DNA of 64,000 bases, taken from positions 83,048-147,047 of the forward strand of contig CALVWR010000002.1 in the NCBI GenBank assembly GCA_944367565.1. The letters are read 5' to 3'. How positions within the stretch are numbered: the first letter of the stretch is position 1; each line of letters starts with the position of its first letter. The position numbers were made by a program, and so were the translations under genes. Shown here one piece after another: positions 1 through 7,376 of the stretch. Source of the stretch: an uncultured Clostridia bacterium (GTDB taxonomy: Bacteria; Bacillota; Clostridia; Christensenellales; Borkfalkiaceae). The notes beneath the pieces were generated by a model. It had not been told where the DNA came from. It was given only the letters and a program-made list of their open reading frames with translations, and did not search any database.

Positions 1-318
1 TCGGAGAGCACGACGGTGACGGCAATCATCGGATTTGCATACGGGGCGTTTTTTCTGCCGATCAGGAGCGTGATTTCGGCGAGCGCAAGCGTTTACTGGT
101 CCTTTTACGCGGTGGCGATCAACGTGATTCTGATCGCCGTGGCGTATCGGATGGGCGCATACAAGATCAAGAAGCAGAACGATCGGATCAAAAAGACCAA
201 TGCGGTGATATACGGCGACGGACAGCGCAAGATGGGCGAAAAGCCGATCGAAGAAGTCGTAAGGGAGAATGCGAAGTACAACAAGCGGCGCAGGAACAGG
301 AAGGCGAAGAGAAGATGA
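1..318 (+). CDS. C-terminal part of an unidentified membrane protein (5' truncated)
   Basis: The reading frame is open from base 1, so the gene starts upstream of the window; 105 residues are visible. The first half is hydrophobic with two likely membrane segments (around FAYGAFFLPI and FYAVAINVILIAVAY). The tail is a strongly basic cytoplasmic end (KYNKRRRNRKAKRR). The stop overlaps the rsmD start as ATGA, so it is translationally coupled to rsmD and lies in the same operon. I do not recognise the family from this fragment; no function is proposed. Confidence 0.6.
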   Translation, partial: SESTTVTAIIGFAYGAFFLPIRSVISASASVYWSFYAVAINVILIAVAYRMGAYKIKKQNDRIKKTNAVIYGDGQRKMGEKPIEEVVRENAKYNKRRRNRKAKRR

Positions 319-851
319 GGGTGATCGGCGGGAAATTCCGGTCGAGGAAACTTGTCGGATTTGAAGGGGAGAGCATACGCCCGACGGCGGACAGAACGAG
401 GGAGAGTCTGTTCAATATTCTGCGGATCGGCGAGGGTGTACGGTTTCTGGACGCATTTTGCGGCAGCGGCGCGGTGGGGATCGAAGCGATCTCGCGGGGC
501 GCGACGAGTACCTTTTTGGATTGCGACGGGAAAAGCGCGGCGATTGCGGAGCGGAATTTTGCATTGCTCGGAATCGACGCGAAGGTCAGAAGGACGCGGG
601 CGGAGGATTTTTTGTCCGCGACGGCAGAAAAATACGATGTGATCTTTCTGGATCCGCCGTATGCGTCGGAGAGCGGACGGAGGGCTTTGGAGATCATCGG
701 GGAGAGGCGGATCCTTGCGGAAAACGGCGTTGCGGTGTATGAACACGAAGGAACGTTTGCGGAAGAGATTCCGTTTCTGACGCGTACCGACGAGCGTCGG
801 TACGGCAGGGCGGTGCTTACGTTTTTCAGGGCGGAGGGAGAAAAAACATGA
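315..851 (+). CDS. rsmD: 16S rRNA (guanine-966-N2)-methyltransferase RsmD
   Basis: RsmD transfers a methyl group from S-adenosylmethionine to G966 of 16S rRNA on the assembling 30S subunit. The 178-residue product has the family start MRVIGGKFRSRKL, the R-P-T-x-D-R-x-R-E substrate segment near residue 25, the SAM-binding LDAFCGSGAVGIEA motif near residue 47 and the catalytic DPPY motif near residue 114. Length is normal. The start overlaps the stop of the upstream gene (ATGA) and its stop overlaps the coaD start, so the three are coupled. The rsmD-coaD-ylbJ order matches the ylbH-ylbI-ylbJ cluster of Bacillus. Confidence 0.95.
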   Translation: MRVIGGKFRSRKLVGFEGESIRPTADRTRESLFNILRIGEGVRFLDAFCGSGAVGIEAISRGATSTFLDCDGKSAAIAERNFALLGIDAKVRRTRAEDFLSATAEKYDVIFLDPPYASESGRRALEIIGERRILAENGVAVYEHEGTFAEEIPFLTRTDERRYGRAVLTFFRAEGEKT

Positions 852-1342
852 GAGAATGCGTATTTGCCGGAACGTTCGACCCTTTTACCATCGGGCATAA
901 GGACGTTGTGGAAAAATGTCTGAAGATGTTCGACAGGGTGCACATCGCGGTGCTGAACAATCACGATAAAACGCCGCTGTTCGACGGGGAGACGCGCGTC
1001 GGATTCATCGGGAAAATCTTTTCGGGAGACGAACGGGTGGTCGTGGAACATTCCGACGGATTGCTGGTCGATTTCATGCGGGAAAAAAACATCTTCGTCA
1101 ACGTGCGGGGCATCCGCAACGCGGAAGATTTTAAATACGAAACGAATATGTTTTATTACAATCAGGAAATGTTTCCCGAACTGATCACGGTATATCTGCC
1201 GTCTTCGCTGAATAAAACACATATTTCCTCCACGTCGATCCGGATGCTGATCAACGCGGGTGCGGATATAACGCCCTATGTGCCCGAGGAGATCGCCGAA
1301 GACATCAAAGAGGCGTTACGGTCGTTAAAAAAAGTAAAATAA
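848..1342 (+). CDS. coaD: Phosphopantetheine adenylyltransferase CoaD
   Basis: CoaD makes dephospho-CoA from 4'-phosphopantetheine and ATP, the penultimate step of coenzyme A synthesis. The 164-residue protein has the nucleotidyltransferase signature GTFDPFTIGH (T-x-G-H) at residues 8-17 and the second motif ISSTSIR near residue 126. The ATG overlaps the rsmD stop by 4 nt. The 3' end runs 38 bp into the convergent ylbJ gene, and a hairpin that would end coaD transcription lies inside ylbJ. Length and motifs are typical. Confidence 0.96.
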   Translation: MRECVFAGTFDPFTIGHKDVVEKCLKMFDRVHIAVLNNHDKTPLFDGETRVGFIGKIFSGDERVVVEHSDGLLVDFMREKNIFVNVRGIRNAEDFKYETNMFYYNQEMFPELITVYLPSSLNKTHISSTSIRMLINAGADITPYVPEEIAEDIKEALRSLKKVK

Positions 1343-2297
1343 GAAAGGTAAAAACCGCGTGCAGAAATTTGGAAAGAAAGAACCGCGCGGTTTTTATTTT
1401 TGCTTTTTTGAGGAAAACAAGCGATTGCGTCATGACGGAAATCCCGCCGAAGGAAATCAGAAATCCGACGGCGGGTATTTTTAACGGCGAAAGAGAAGAG
1501 GCGGCATACCCGATCCCCGTCGTACATTCCACCAGCCCGTACGCAAATCCGCGCGCGAGCGTTTCGTCGCCGAAAAGGAGGGTAAACAGTCGGACGGGCA
1601 ACAGAAAGAAGCCGCATTGTTCCAGCATACGGATCAGAACGAAATATAAAGTGACCAGTCCGCCCAGAACGAGAAGGGAGATCACGCTGTCGTAAACCGC
1701 TTCATAGAGAAGATTGTCGGCGCCCGTTTTTTTCGGAACAAAAACGGCGTTTTCGGCTTTGTCGCGTTTACCGCGCAGCAGAAATGCGGTAAAAAGTACC
1801 GATAAAAAATGCGCGGCAAAAATCGCAAACCCCGCCGCGCGGTTTTTCAGGAGCATCGCGCCCGCCGTTCCCAGAATAAAAAGAGGGGACGACATCGAAC
1901 AGAATCCGCTCATCCTGTACGCGTCGGAATAGGAAACCAGGTTTTTCGCATACAGTTCGGCGGTGATTTTGCTGCCGCCGGGATATCCCGATACCGCCGC
2001 GATAAAAAACGCGTAACCGCTCATGCCGTCGCATCCGAACAGCCGCCGCGTCAGCGCGGAACAGCGGGAAGCGATGCGCGCCGCGCTGTCGAGGGAAGTG
2101 AGAAGGGCGGTAAACACAAAATAAGGAAAGACGCTCGGTACGATGTTGAACGCCCATAATTTTATGCCGTCGAGCGTGGCTGCGGCGTAAGTATCCGACG
2201 AAAGCGCAAAAACGATCATGGCAGCCGCGATCAGCGCGGAAAAAACGGCGTTTTTATACCGGAGCAGAATATTTTTTACAAAAACAGCTTGTTTCAC
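1305..2297 (-). CDS. ylbJ: Sporulation integral membrane protein YlbJ
   Basis: YlbJ is a polytopic membrane protein made in the mother cell and needed for spore cortex formation in Bacillus. The 330-residue product has about eight hydrophobic segments and the conserved inner sequence AVSGYPGGSKI near residue 100, followed by the CSMSSPLFI segment. The chosen start is a GTG because the family N-terminus follows directly; no clear Shine-Dalgarno is visible. A sigma-E-like promoter ends 5 nt before this start. It converges with coaD and overlaps it by 38 bp, while keeping the Bacillus order next to coaD. Confidence 0.9.
   Translation of the reverse strand: MKQAVFVKNILLRYKNAVFSALIAAAMIVFALSSDTYAAATLDGIKLWAFNIVPSVFPYFVFTALLTSLDSAARIASRCSALTRRLFGCDGMSGYAFFIAAVSGYPGGSKITAELYAKNLVSYSDAYRMSGFCSMSSPLFILGTAGAMLLKNRAAGFAIFAAHFLSVLFTAFLLRGKRDKAENAVFVPKKTGADNLLYEAVYDSVISLLVLGGLVTLYFVLIRMLEQCGFFLLPVRLFTLLFGDETLARGFAYGLVECTTGIGYAASSLSPLKIPAVGFLISFGGISVMTQSLVFLKKAKIKTARFFLSKFLHAVFTFLILLFLTTVTPL
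1350..1396 (+). terminator. Terminator of the rsmD-coaD operon, inside ylbJ
   Basis: A 10-bp stem AAAAACCGCG/CGCGGTTTTT encloses a 26-nt loop and ends in a T run, just after the coaD stop. It lies within the last codons of the convergent ylbJ gene, so the same bases serve as coding sequence on the other strand. Confidence 0.6.
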
Positions 2298-2302
2298 GGT
2301 AA

Positions 2303-2330
2303 AGTATATGCCGCGCCGCGGGAAAAATGC
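2303..2330 (-). promoter_or_regulatory. Possible sigma-E-type promoter of ylbJ
   Basis: On the minus strand a GCATTTT element is followed after 13 bp by CATATACT, resembling the sigma-E -35 and -10 elements expected for a mother-cell gene. The -10 ends 5 nt before the GTG start. The match is partial. Confidence 0.3.
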
Positions 2331-2363
2331 AGAAATCGGGGGAATGCGGATCCTTCTTCCCGA

Positions 2364-3149
2364 TCAATGCATCTTTTTATAATTGCCGGGCGAAACGGAA
2401 AAATATTTTTTGAAGATCTTGGAAAAGTTGAACACGTCGCGATATCCGCAAAGAAGCGCGGTTTGCGTGACGGAATAACCGCTTTTTAAAAATTCCGCCG
2501 CATTGCCGAGCCGCACGGAGATCAGATAATGCTGGATGGTCCGGCCCTCTCTTTCTTTGAATTTTCTGCCGATGTAGCGTCTGTCCAGATAGACGAGTTT
2601 TGCGAGCTGTTCCACCGTAAGATCCTTCATATAATTGTTGCGGATATAACTTTTGATCGTTTCCACGGCGTCGACGCGTTTTTGTTCTTCGCGAAAAAGC
2701 TCTTCCGTCAGGGTGTAGAGCAAAACGAGCGTCGAATCCGCCTGCGCGGAGCCGTTTTCCGAAAATTCCTTCAGTTTATTGAAATAATATTCCGATACGG
2801 CGTTTACACGGCTTGTCAGAAGATCGAACCGCCGGGCATATTTGCCGTCAAACGCAATCCAGCTGTATTCCCAGGGATCGTTCGCGTCGGCGGCATATAC
2901 GGTGATTTCGCCCGGTCGGATGAGAAACATTTCCCCCGTATGTACGTTGAGCGACCGGCCGTCGACGTAAAAAGTTCCCGCGCCTTTTCCGACAAAATGA
3001 ATCAGATAATATCCCCGTATCGACGGGCCGAAGCGATGTCCCTTAGCGCACGCTTCATGTCCTATAAACAGCGGATTCAGGTCCTGAAAAGCGGTATAAT
3101 TTTCCGTTCCCGGCACCTTGGGATAGGGGGAAGAAACGATAATTTCCAT
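2364..3149 (-). CDS. AraC-family transcriptional regulator with cupin sensor domain
   Basis: The 261-residue protein has an N-terminal cupin-like ligand domain (residues about 20-130, including a G-x-x-x-Y-x-V-D-G segment) and a C-terminal AraC double helix-turn-helix (about 160-261: KDLTVEQLAKLVYL for the first helix pair, SVTQTALLCGYRDVFNFSKIF for the second). It is divergently transcribed from the GH4 alpha-galactosidase gene, so it most likely senses a galactoside or related sugar and activates that gene; the ligand is inference. An AAGGA ribosome site precedes the ATG. Confidence 0.9.
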   Translation of the reverse strand: MEIIVSSPYPKVPGTENYTAFQDLNPLFIGHEACAKGHRFGPSIRGYYLIHFVGKGAGTFYVDGRSLNVHTGEMFLIRPGEITVYAADANDPWEYSWIAFDGKYARRFDLLTSRVNAVSEYYFNKLKEFSENGSAQADSTLVLLYTLTEELFREEQKRVDAVETIKSYIRNNYMKDLTVEQLAKLVYLDRRYIGRKFKEREGRTIQHYLISVRLGNAAEFLKSGYSVTQTALLCGYRDVFNFSKIFKKYFSVSPGNYKKMH

Positions 3150-3183
3150 AAACGGTATCCTTTTGCGATCGTTATTAAGTTAC

Positions 3184-3213
3184 ATTTTAACATATTTTGC
3201 GTACATAAGTCAA
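3184..3213 (-). promoter_or_regulatory. Promoter of the AraC regulator gene
   Basis: On the minus strand TTGACT and TAAAAT are separated by 18 bp, about 35 bp upstream of the regulator start. It lies in the shared intergenic region with melA, so regulator binding could affect both genes. Confidence 0.55.
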
Positions 3214-3271
3214 TGGCTTGACGCGAAAGGAAATGGTAAAATAAAAGCAGAAAAAAGTGCGGAGGAAAGCA

Positions 3272-4591
3272 ATGAAAAAAATTTGTTTTATCGGAGCGGG
3301 AAGCACGGTATTTTGCAAAAACGTGCTGGGAGATACGCTGCTTTGCGAAAGTCTGAGCGATGCAAATATTGCGCTTTACGATATCGACGAGCAGAGGCTG
3401 GAAGAATCGTTTTTGCTCATTGACAAGCTGAATCACGAGCTGAACGGGGGAAGAGCGGTTATAGAGAAATATCTCGGCGTAAAAAATCGCAGAACGGCGC
3501 TGAAAGACGCCGATTTTATCGTAAACGCCATTCAGGTCGGGGGATACGAACCGTGTACCGTCATCGATTTCGAGATCCCGAAGAAATACGGCTTAAATCA
3601 GACGATTGCGGATACGCTGGGCGTCGGGGGCATCATGCGGGGACTGAGGACCATCAAGGTGCTCAAGGAGATTGCGGAGGATATCGAGGCGGTTTGTCCG
3701 GATGCATGGCTGCTCAATTACACCAACCCCATGGCGATATTGACGGGGTATATGTTGCGGTATACAAAGGTAAAGACCGTCGGTCTTTGCCACAGCGTGC
3801 AGGTCTGTTCGGAAACGCTTTTGAAGGAATTGGGCATGGAAGCGTATCTCGAAGGGAGAACGGAAAAGATCGCGGGAATCAATCATATGGCGTGGCTGTT
3901 GGAACTGAAGGATAAAGACGGAAACGATCTTTATCCGGAGATCCGAAAGCGGGCGAAGGAAAAGAATAAAGAAAAGCACAATGACATGGTGCGGTTTGAT
4001 TATATCGACAAGTTGGGGTATTACTGCACCGAAAGCAGCGAGCACAATGCGGAATATTCCGCGCTGTATATCAAGAAAAACAGACCCGATCTGATCGAAA
4101 AATTCAATATTCCTCTCGACGAATATCCGCGCCGTTGTATCAACCAGATCAAGGGCTGGAAGGAACAGAAGGAAAAGCTGTTGCATCACGAAGCGATCGC
4201 GCACGTCCGTTCCAACGAATACGGATCGAGAATCATGGAAGCGATTACAACGGGAATTCCCTATGAGATCAACGGAAACGTGATCAACAACGGCGTTATC
4301 GAGAACCTGCCGAAGGACGCGTGCGTGGAGGTCAAATGTCTCGTCGACAGGGAAGGAATCCATCCGACGTATGTCGGCGCTTTGCCGTTGCAGCTTGCGG
4401 CGATGAATGCAAGCAACATTTATCCGCAGATGCTGACGATCGAGGCGGCGCGGCTGGGAACGAGAGAGGCAATCTGGCGGGCGGTGATGGCGGATCCGCA
4501 CGCGGCGGCGGAGCTTTCCACCGACGAGATCGTTCAAATGTGCAACGAACTCATCGAAGCGCACGAAAAAGCGGGATATCCCGTCCTGTAA
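3272..4591 (+). CDS. melA: Alpha-galactosidase, glycoside hydrolase family 4 (MelA type)
   Basis: GH4 enzymes split glycosides by an NAD+- and Mn2+-dependent oxidation-elimination path; the MelA branch acts on alpha-galactosides such as melibiose and raffinose. The 439-residue product begins with the Rossmann motif KICFIGAGSTVF, has VNAIQVGGYEP, the NYTNPM motif, and the metal-site CHSV motif followed by GINHMAW. The ATG at 3272 is preferred over an upstream in-frame GTG because GGAGG lies 6 nt before it. No signal peptide, so cytoplasmic. The divergent AraC gene is the likely regulator. GH4 specificity is only inferred from similarity. Confidence 0.9.
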   Translation: MKKICFIGAGSTVFCKNVLGDTLLCESLSDANIALYDIDEQRLEESFLLIDKLNHELNGGRAVIEKYLGVKNRRTALKDADFIVNAIQVGGYEPCTVIDFEIPKKYGLNQTIADTLGVGGIMRGLRTIKVLKEIAEDIEAVCPDAWLLNYTNPMAILTGYMLRYTKVKTVGLCHSVQVCSETLLKELGMEAYLEGRTEKIAGINHMAWLLELKDKDGNDLYPEIRKRAKEKNKEKHNDMVRFDYIDKLGYYCTESSEHNAEYSALYIKKNRPDLIEKFNIPLDEYPRRCINQIKGWKEQKEKLLHHEAIAHVRSNEYGSRIMEAITTGIPYEINGNVINNGVIENLPKDACVEVKCLVDREGIHPTYVGALPLQLAAMNASNIYPQMLTIEAARLGTREAIWRAVMADPHAAAELSTDEIVQMCNELIEAHEKAGYPVL

Positions 4592-4600
4592 AAAATGCAT

Positions 4601-4640
4601 AAGACGCGCGGAGCAAATCGTTGCTCCGCGCGTCTTTTCG
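4601..4640 (+). terminator. Terminator after melA
   Basis: A perfect 16-bp stem AAGACGCGCGGAGCAA with a 4-nt loop follows the melA stop by 9 nt and ends in TCTTTT. It also separates melA from the convergent DUF2752 gene. Confidence 0.8.
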
Positions 4641-4679
4641 TATCGGACAGGTTGTTTCATAAAAAACGCGTTCCGCCGC

Positions 4680-5039
4680 TCACCGAAAAAGAGTACAGAA
4701 AAACAAATATCGCAAAACGTTTGCGGCAAGCAGAGCAAAGGCAATGCATTTCGCCCCTTTGTTTCTGACGTAAAAAAGCGTCCATACCGCCGCGGCGACG
4801 GGCAATGCAAAGGAATTTGCGGCAAAATAATTTTTCGCATCTCCGCAAAAAAGCGCAATCATCGCCCGCGTCATGTCGCAGGTCGGACAGGCGTGTCCCG
4901 TCAGCAGCCGGATCGGACAGGTCGCTCCGAGCAAAGCCAGAAAACAAAAATACAACGCCGCCGCAAGCAGTGCGACGGCGTGCGTTCGCAGGATCCGTAA
5001 AAATTCGGCTTTACGCCAGAAACAGTTTAACTTTTTCAA
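4680..5039 (-). CDS. DUF2752 small membrane protein
   Basis: The 119-residue protein has three hydrophobic segments and the family motif C-P-I-R-x-L-T-G-x-x-C-P-T-C-D-x-T-R-A between the first two, with paired cysteines. DUF2752 proteins are membrane proteins of unknown function, often next to TM2-domain genes, as here. The start overlaps the end of the TM2 gene by 29 bp on the same strand, so the two form one operon controlled from the TM2 promoter. One family glycine (CPxCG) is replaced by Asp (CPTCD). Confidence 0.8.
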   Translation of the reverse strand: MKKLNCFWRKAEFLRILRTHAVALLAAALYFCFLALLGATCPIRLLTGHACPTCDMTRAMIALFCGDAKNYFAANSFALPVAAAVWTLFYVRNKGAKCIAFALLAANVLRYLFFCTLFR

Positions 5040-5361
5040 AGTTGATCGCGCGGATCCGTTTTGAAATCAGAAAAAGATCGATAAGCCACCAGATGCCGCA
5101 TGCGCCTCCCGTCAGCAGTTTTCCGATTCCGAGTCCGATGTCTCCCGCATAAAACCGGTCAACCCCGATTCCTCCCAGCAAAATCGATAAAATCAGCCCC
5201 GTCGTCGGATTTTTCAGCTCCACCATCTCCAGATCGCGCAGTTTGTCGTCGCTTGCCGCATGCAGTGACGAACGCAGATTCGCTAAATATTCCTGCCCGA
5301 AATATTTCCCCTTGAACTGCAAAAACGCGTTGATCTTGTTTTCCCTTTCCTTTTCTTCCAT
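5011..5361 (-). CDS. TM2-domain membrane protein
   Basis: The 116-residue protein has a charged N-terminal half and then a TM2 domain: two membrane helices around an LLGGIGVDRFYAGDIGLGIGK motif region, with the characteristic GG-x-x-G-x-D-R-F-Y-x-G sequence. The start at 5361 is chosen because AGGAGG lies just upstream; longer readings would run through the operator region. It is the first gene of a two-gene operon with the DUF2752 gene. A divergent XRE repressor gene and a promoter with a dyad in its spacer indicate repression by that protein. Confidence 0.85.
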   Translation of the reverse strand: MEEKERENKINAFLQFKGKYFGQEYLANLRSSLHAASDDKLRDLEMVELKNPTTGLILSILLGGIGVDRFYAGDIGLGIGKLLTGGACGIWWLIDLFLISKRIRAINFEKVKLFLA

Positions 5362-5376
5362 ATGTACCTCCTCTTT

Positions 5377-5449
5377 CTCACTATAGTAAGATAATGTAAT
5401 TATAATCTTACAAAAGTAAGAAGTCAAGTATTTTTCTTACAAAAGTGAG
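5377..5449. promoter_or_regulatory. Three-copy operator between TM2 and XRE genes
   Basis: Three 14-bp dyads occur at 5377-5390 (CTCACTATAGTAAG), 5407-5420 (CTTACAAAAGTAAG) and 5436-5449 (CTTACAAAAGTGAG). Start-to-start spacing is 30 and 29 bp, close to three DNA turns, so bound dimers would sit on one face. The middle copy fills the spacer of the TM2 promoter. The likely binder is the divergent XRE protein. Confidence 0.75.
5399..5427 (-). promoter_or_regulatory. Sigma-A promoter of the TM2-DUF2752 operon
   Basis: On the minus strand TTGACT and TATAAT are exactly 17 bp apart. The central dyad operator (5407-5420) occupies the spacer, so a bound repressor would block RNA polymerase directly. 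Confidence 0.85.
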
Positions 5450-5461
5450 AAAAATAAACAT

Positions 5462-5668
5462 ATGGAGACAGAATTCGGAAAAAGATTGAAGGAATTGAGG
5501 GAAGAAAAGGGGGTGAGTCAGCCTGCGCTTGCCGCGGCATTGGGCGTCAGCAAGGCAATTGTCAGTTTCTGGGAAAACGGTCGGCGGGAACCTACGCTGT
5601 CCAATCTGATCGCAATTGCGGATTATTTCGGCGAAAGTCTCGATTATCTTGCGGGGCGGAAGGAGTGA
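5462..5668 (+). CDS. Small XRE-family repressor
   Basis: This 68-residue protein is almost entirely a Cro/CI-type helix-turn-helix (residues 5-60: LKELREEKGVSQPALAAALG, then SKAIVSFWENGRREP). It has no sensor domain. Together with the divergent TM2 operon and the three dyads between them it forms a repressor/target pair. A paralogue of the same length occurs at 19298, also divergent from a membrane protein gene. No good Shine-Dalgarno or promoter of its own is evident; autoregulation through the same operators is inferred. Confidence 0.88.
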   Translation: METEFGKRLKELREEKGVSQPALAAALGVSKAIVSFWENGRREPTLSNLIAIADYFGESLDYLAGRKE

Positions 5669-5894
5669 CTGTCGCGTAAGGCGCGCCGGCGGGAGATCTG
5701 CGATCGGCTCGGCGGCAGAAGCGGGTCTGCGGCGCTTGCGTTGAGAAAAAAACGGTGCAGTTTAGCGGCGGAAAAGCGGAGGGAACGATCATTCTGCGCG
5801 GCACGGCGACGGGTTCGGAAAGAGTGACTTTTGTGCAAGGTTCACCGGCGGGAGATCTGCGATCGGCTCGGCGGCAGAAGCGGGTCTGCGGCGC
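5662..5894 (+). repeat. Direct repeat pair in the XRE-rarA intergenic region
   Basis: Bases 5686-5735 recur at 5845-5894 (offset 159 bp), near-identical over 50 bp, and weaker similarity extends left to 5662/5821 (both begin GAGTGACT). The first copy overlaps the XRE stop codon. The 286-bp gap between the XRE gene and rarA holds this repeat and the rarA promoter; I see no gene in it. Confidence 0.75.
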
Positions 5895-5919
5895 GAGCGG
5901 CGGAAAGTCGGGAAAACCC

Positions 5920-5948
5920 TTGTCAACGGAACGCGGATGTGATACACT
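5920..5948 (+). promoter_or_regulatory. Promoter of rarA (leaderless type)
   Basis: TTGTCA and TACACT are 17 bp apart. The -10 ends 6 nt before the rarA ATG at 5955, so transcription should begin at or within a base of the start codon. No Shine-Dalgarno is present. Confidence 0.7.
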
Positions 5949-5954
5949 GTAGTT

Positions 5955-7271
5955 ATGGATCTTTTCGATTATCGTTTACAACAGGAACAGAGGTCGGTGC
6001 AGCCGCTTGCGGAGAGGATGCGGGCGCGGACGCTGAAGGAATTTATCGGGCAGGAGCATATCGTATCGGAGACGAGTCTGCTGTTTCGGGCGATACGGAC
6101 GGACAGGCTGGGGAGTTGTATTTTCTGGGGGCCTCCGGGGACGGGGAAGACGACGCTTGCGAATATTGTGGCGAATTCCACGGGCGGGAACGCGATCAGG
6201 CTGAACGCGGTGAATGCCGGCATTGCGGATGTAAAGGCGGCGGTGGAGAAGGCGCGCAGCGATCTGAAATTGTACGGCAGGCGCACCTATCTTTTACTCG
6301 ACGAATGTCATCGGTTCAACAAAGCGCAATCCGACTCGTTATTGCCGGCGATAGAGTGCGGGGATATTCTTTTTATCGGATCCACGACGGAGAACCCGTA
6401 TGCCGCGATGACGCCGGCGATCGTATCGCGGTGTCGGGTATTTGAATTCCGCGCGCTCAGCGAGAAAAACATTTACGGGGCGCTGAAGAAAGCGGCGACC
6501 GATCGGGAACGGGGGCTCGGGAATATGCTGCTGGAGGTAGACGAGGCGGCTTACGCGCATTTTGCGTCCATGGCGGCGGGCGATCTTCGGGTGGCGTATA
6601 ACGCGCTGGAGCTTGCGGCGCTGACGACGGCGGCGAACGCGGACGGCGTGGTGCATATCACGTTGCGGGATGCAGAGGAATCCATCCAGCGCAAGGCGCT
6701 TTCCTACGACGAAAATCTCTATTACGATCTGCTTTCGGCGTTTTGTAAGAGTCTCAGGGGGAGCGATTCCGATGCCGCGCTTTACTATATGCAGCGGTTG
6801 ATCAACGGGGGATGCGATCCGCTGATCATCGCGCGGCGGCTGATCGCCCATGCCAGCGAAGACGTGGGCATGGCGGATTCCGAAGCGCTCGTCGTGGCGG
6901 TTTCCGCGATGACGGCTTACGAACGCATGGGAAAGCCGGAAGGACTGATTCCGCTCACGCACGCCGTGATCTACGTTTGCGAAGCGCCGAAATCCAATTC
7001 GGTGATTCTCGCCATGGAAGGGGCGATGGACGACGCGCTGCATCATAAGGACGACGCCGTCCCGCCGCATCTGAAGAATGCCGTTTACGGGAGTGAAGAA
7101 GATCAGAAGAAATCGTCGGAATATAAATATGTGCACGATTACGGCGGTTATGTGAAGCAGCAATATCTGCCGGACGGGCTTGTCGGACGCGTTTATTATC
7201 GTCCCAAGGACGTCGGCGAGGAAAAAAAGGTGAAAGAGCGCCGTCGGGAAAAGGGAATGGAAGATCGATAA
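5955..7271 (+). CDS. rarA: Replication-associated recombination protein A (RarA/MgsA), first copy
   Basis: RarA is a AAA+ ATPase, related to clamp loaders, that acts at stalled replication forks with SSB. The 438-residue protein has Walker A GPPGTGKTT near residue 58, Walker B LLLDECHRFN near residue 105, the STTENP sensor-1 segment, and the C-terminal oligomerisation region (SEDVGMAD onwards). Walker B reads DECH where the other rarA in this window (21386) has the usual DEIH. The ATG lies 6 nt after the -10 box. The tail is rich in Lys, Arg and Glu. Confidence 0.92.
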   Translation: MDLFDYRLQQEQRSVQPLAERMRARTLKEFIGQEHIVSETSLLFRAIRTDRLGSCIFWGPPGTGKTTLANIVANSTGGNAIRLNAVNAGIADVKAAVEKARSDLKLYGRRTYLLLDECHRFNKAQSDSLLPAIECGDILFIGSTTENPYAAMTPAIVSRCRVFEFRALSEKNIYGALKKAATDRERGLGNMLLEVDEAAYAHFASMAAGDLRVAYNALELAALTTAANADGVVHITLRDAEESIQRKALSYDENLYYDLLSAFCKSLRGSDSDAALYYMQRLINGGCDPLIIARRLIAHASEDVGMADSEALVVAVSAMTAYERMGKPEGLIPLTHAVIYVCEAPKSNSVILAMEGAMDDALHHKDDAVPPHLKNAVYGSEEDQKKSSEYKYVHDYGGYVKQQYLPDGLVGRVYYRPKDVGEEKKVKERRREKGMEDR

Positions 7272-7327
7272 ACCGCCGGAAAACGAGCGTTCGGAGAGCG
7301 GGAAAACAGTAAGATTTTCTCGGGAAA

Positions 7328-7370
7328 CGCGAGCCGCCCGCAACATTTGTTGCGGGCGGCTCGCGTTTTT
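7328..7370. terminator. Bidirectional terminator between rarA and tmcAL
   Basis: An 18-bp perfect stem (CGCGAGCCGCCCGCAACA and its complement) with almost no loop is followed by five T on the plus strand. It separates two convergent genes. Confidence 0.85.
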
Positions 7371-7376
7371 GTCCGT

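Noticed and set aside
188..1222. Long open frames antisense to rsmD and coaD
   Set aside because: They are mirror frames of GC-rich real genes; composition is Arg/His-rich and no domain is visible. The same applies to other long antisense frames across rarA, trpB, pckG, melA, ackA and icd.
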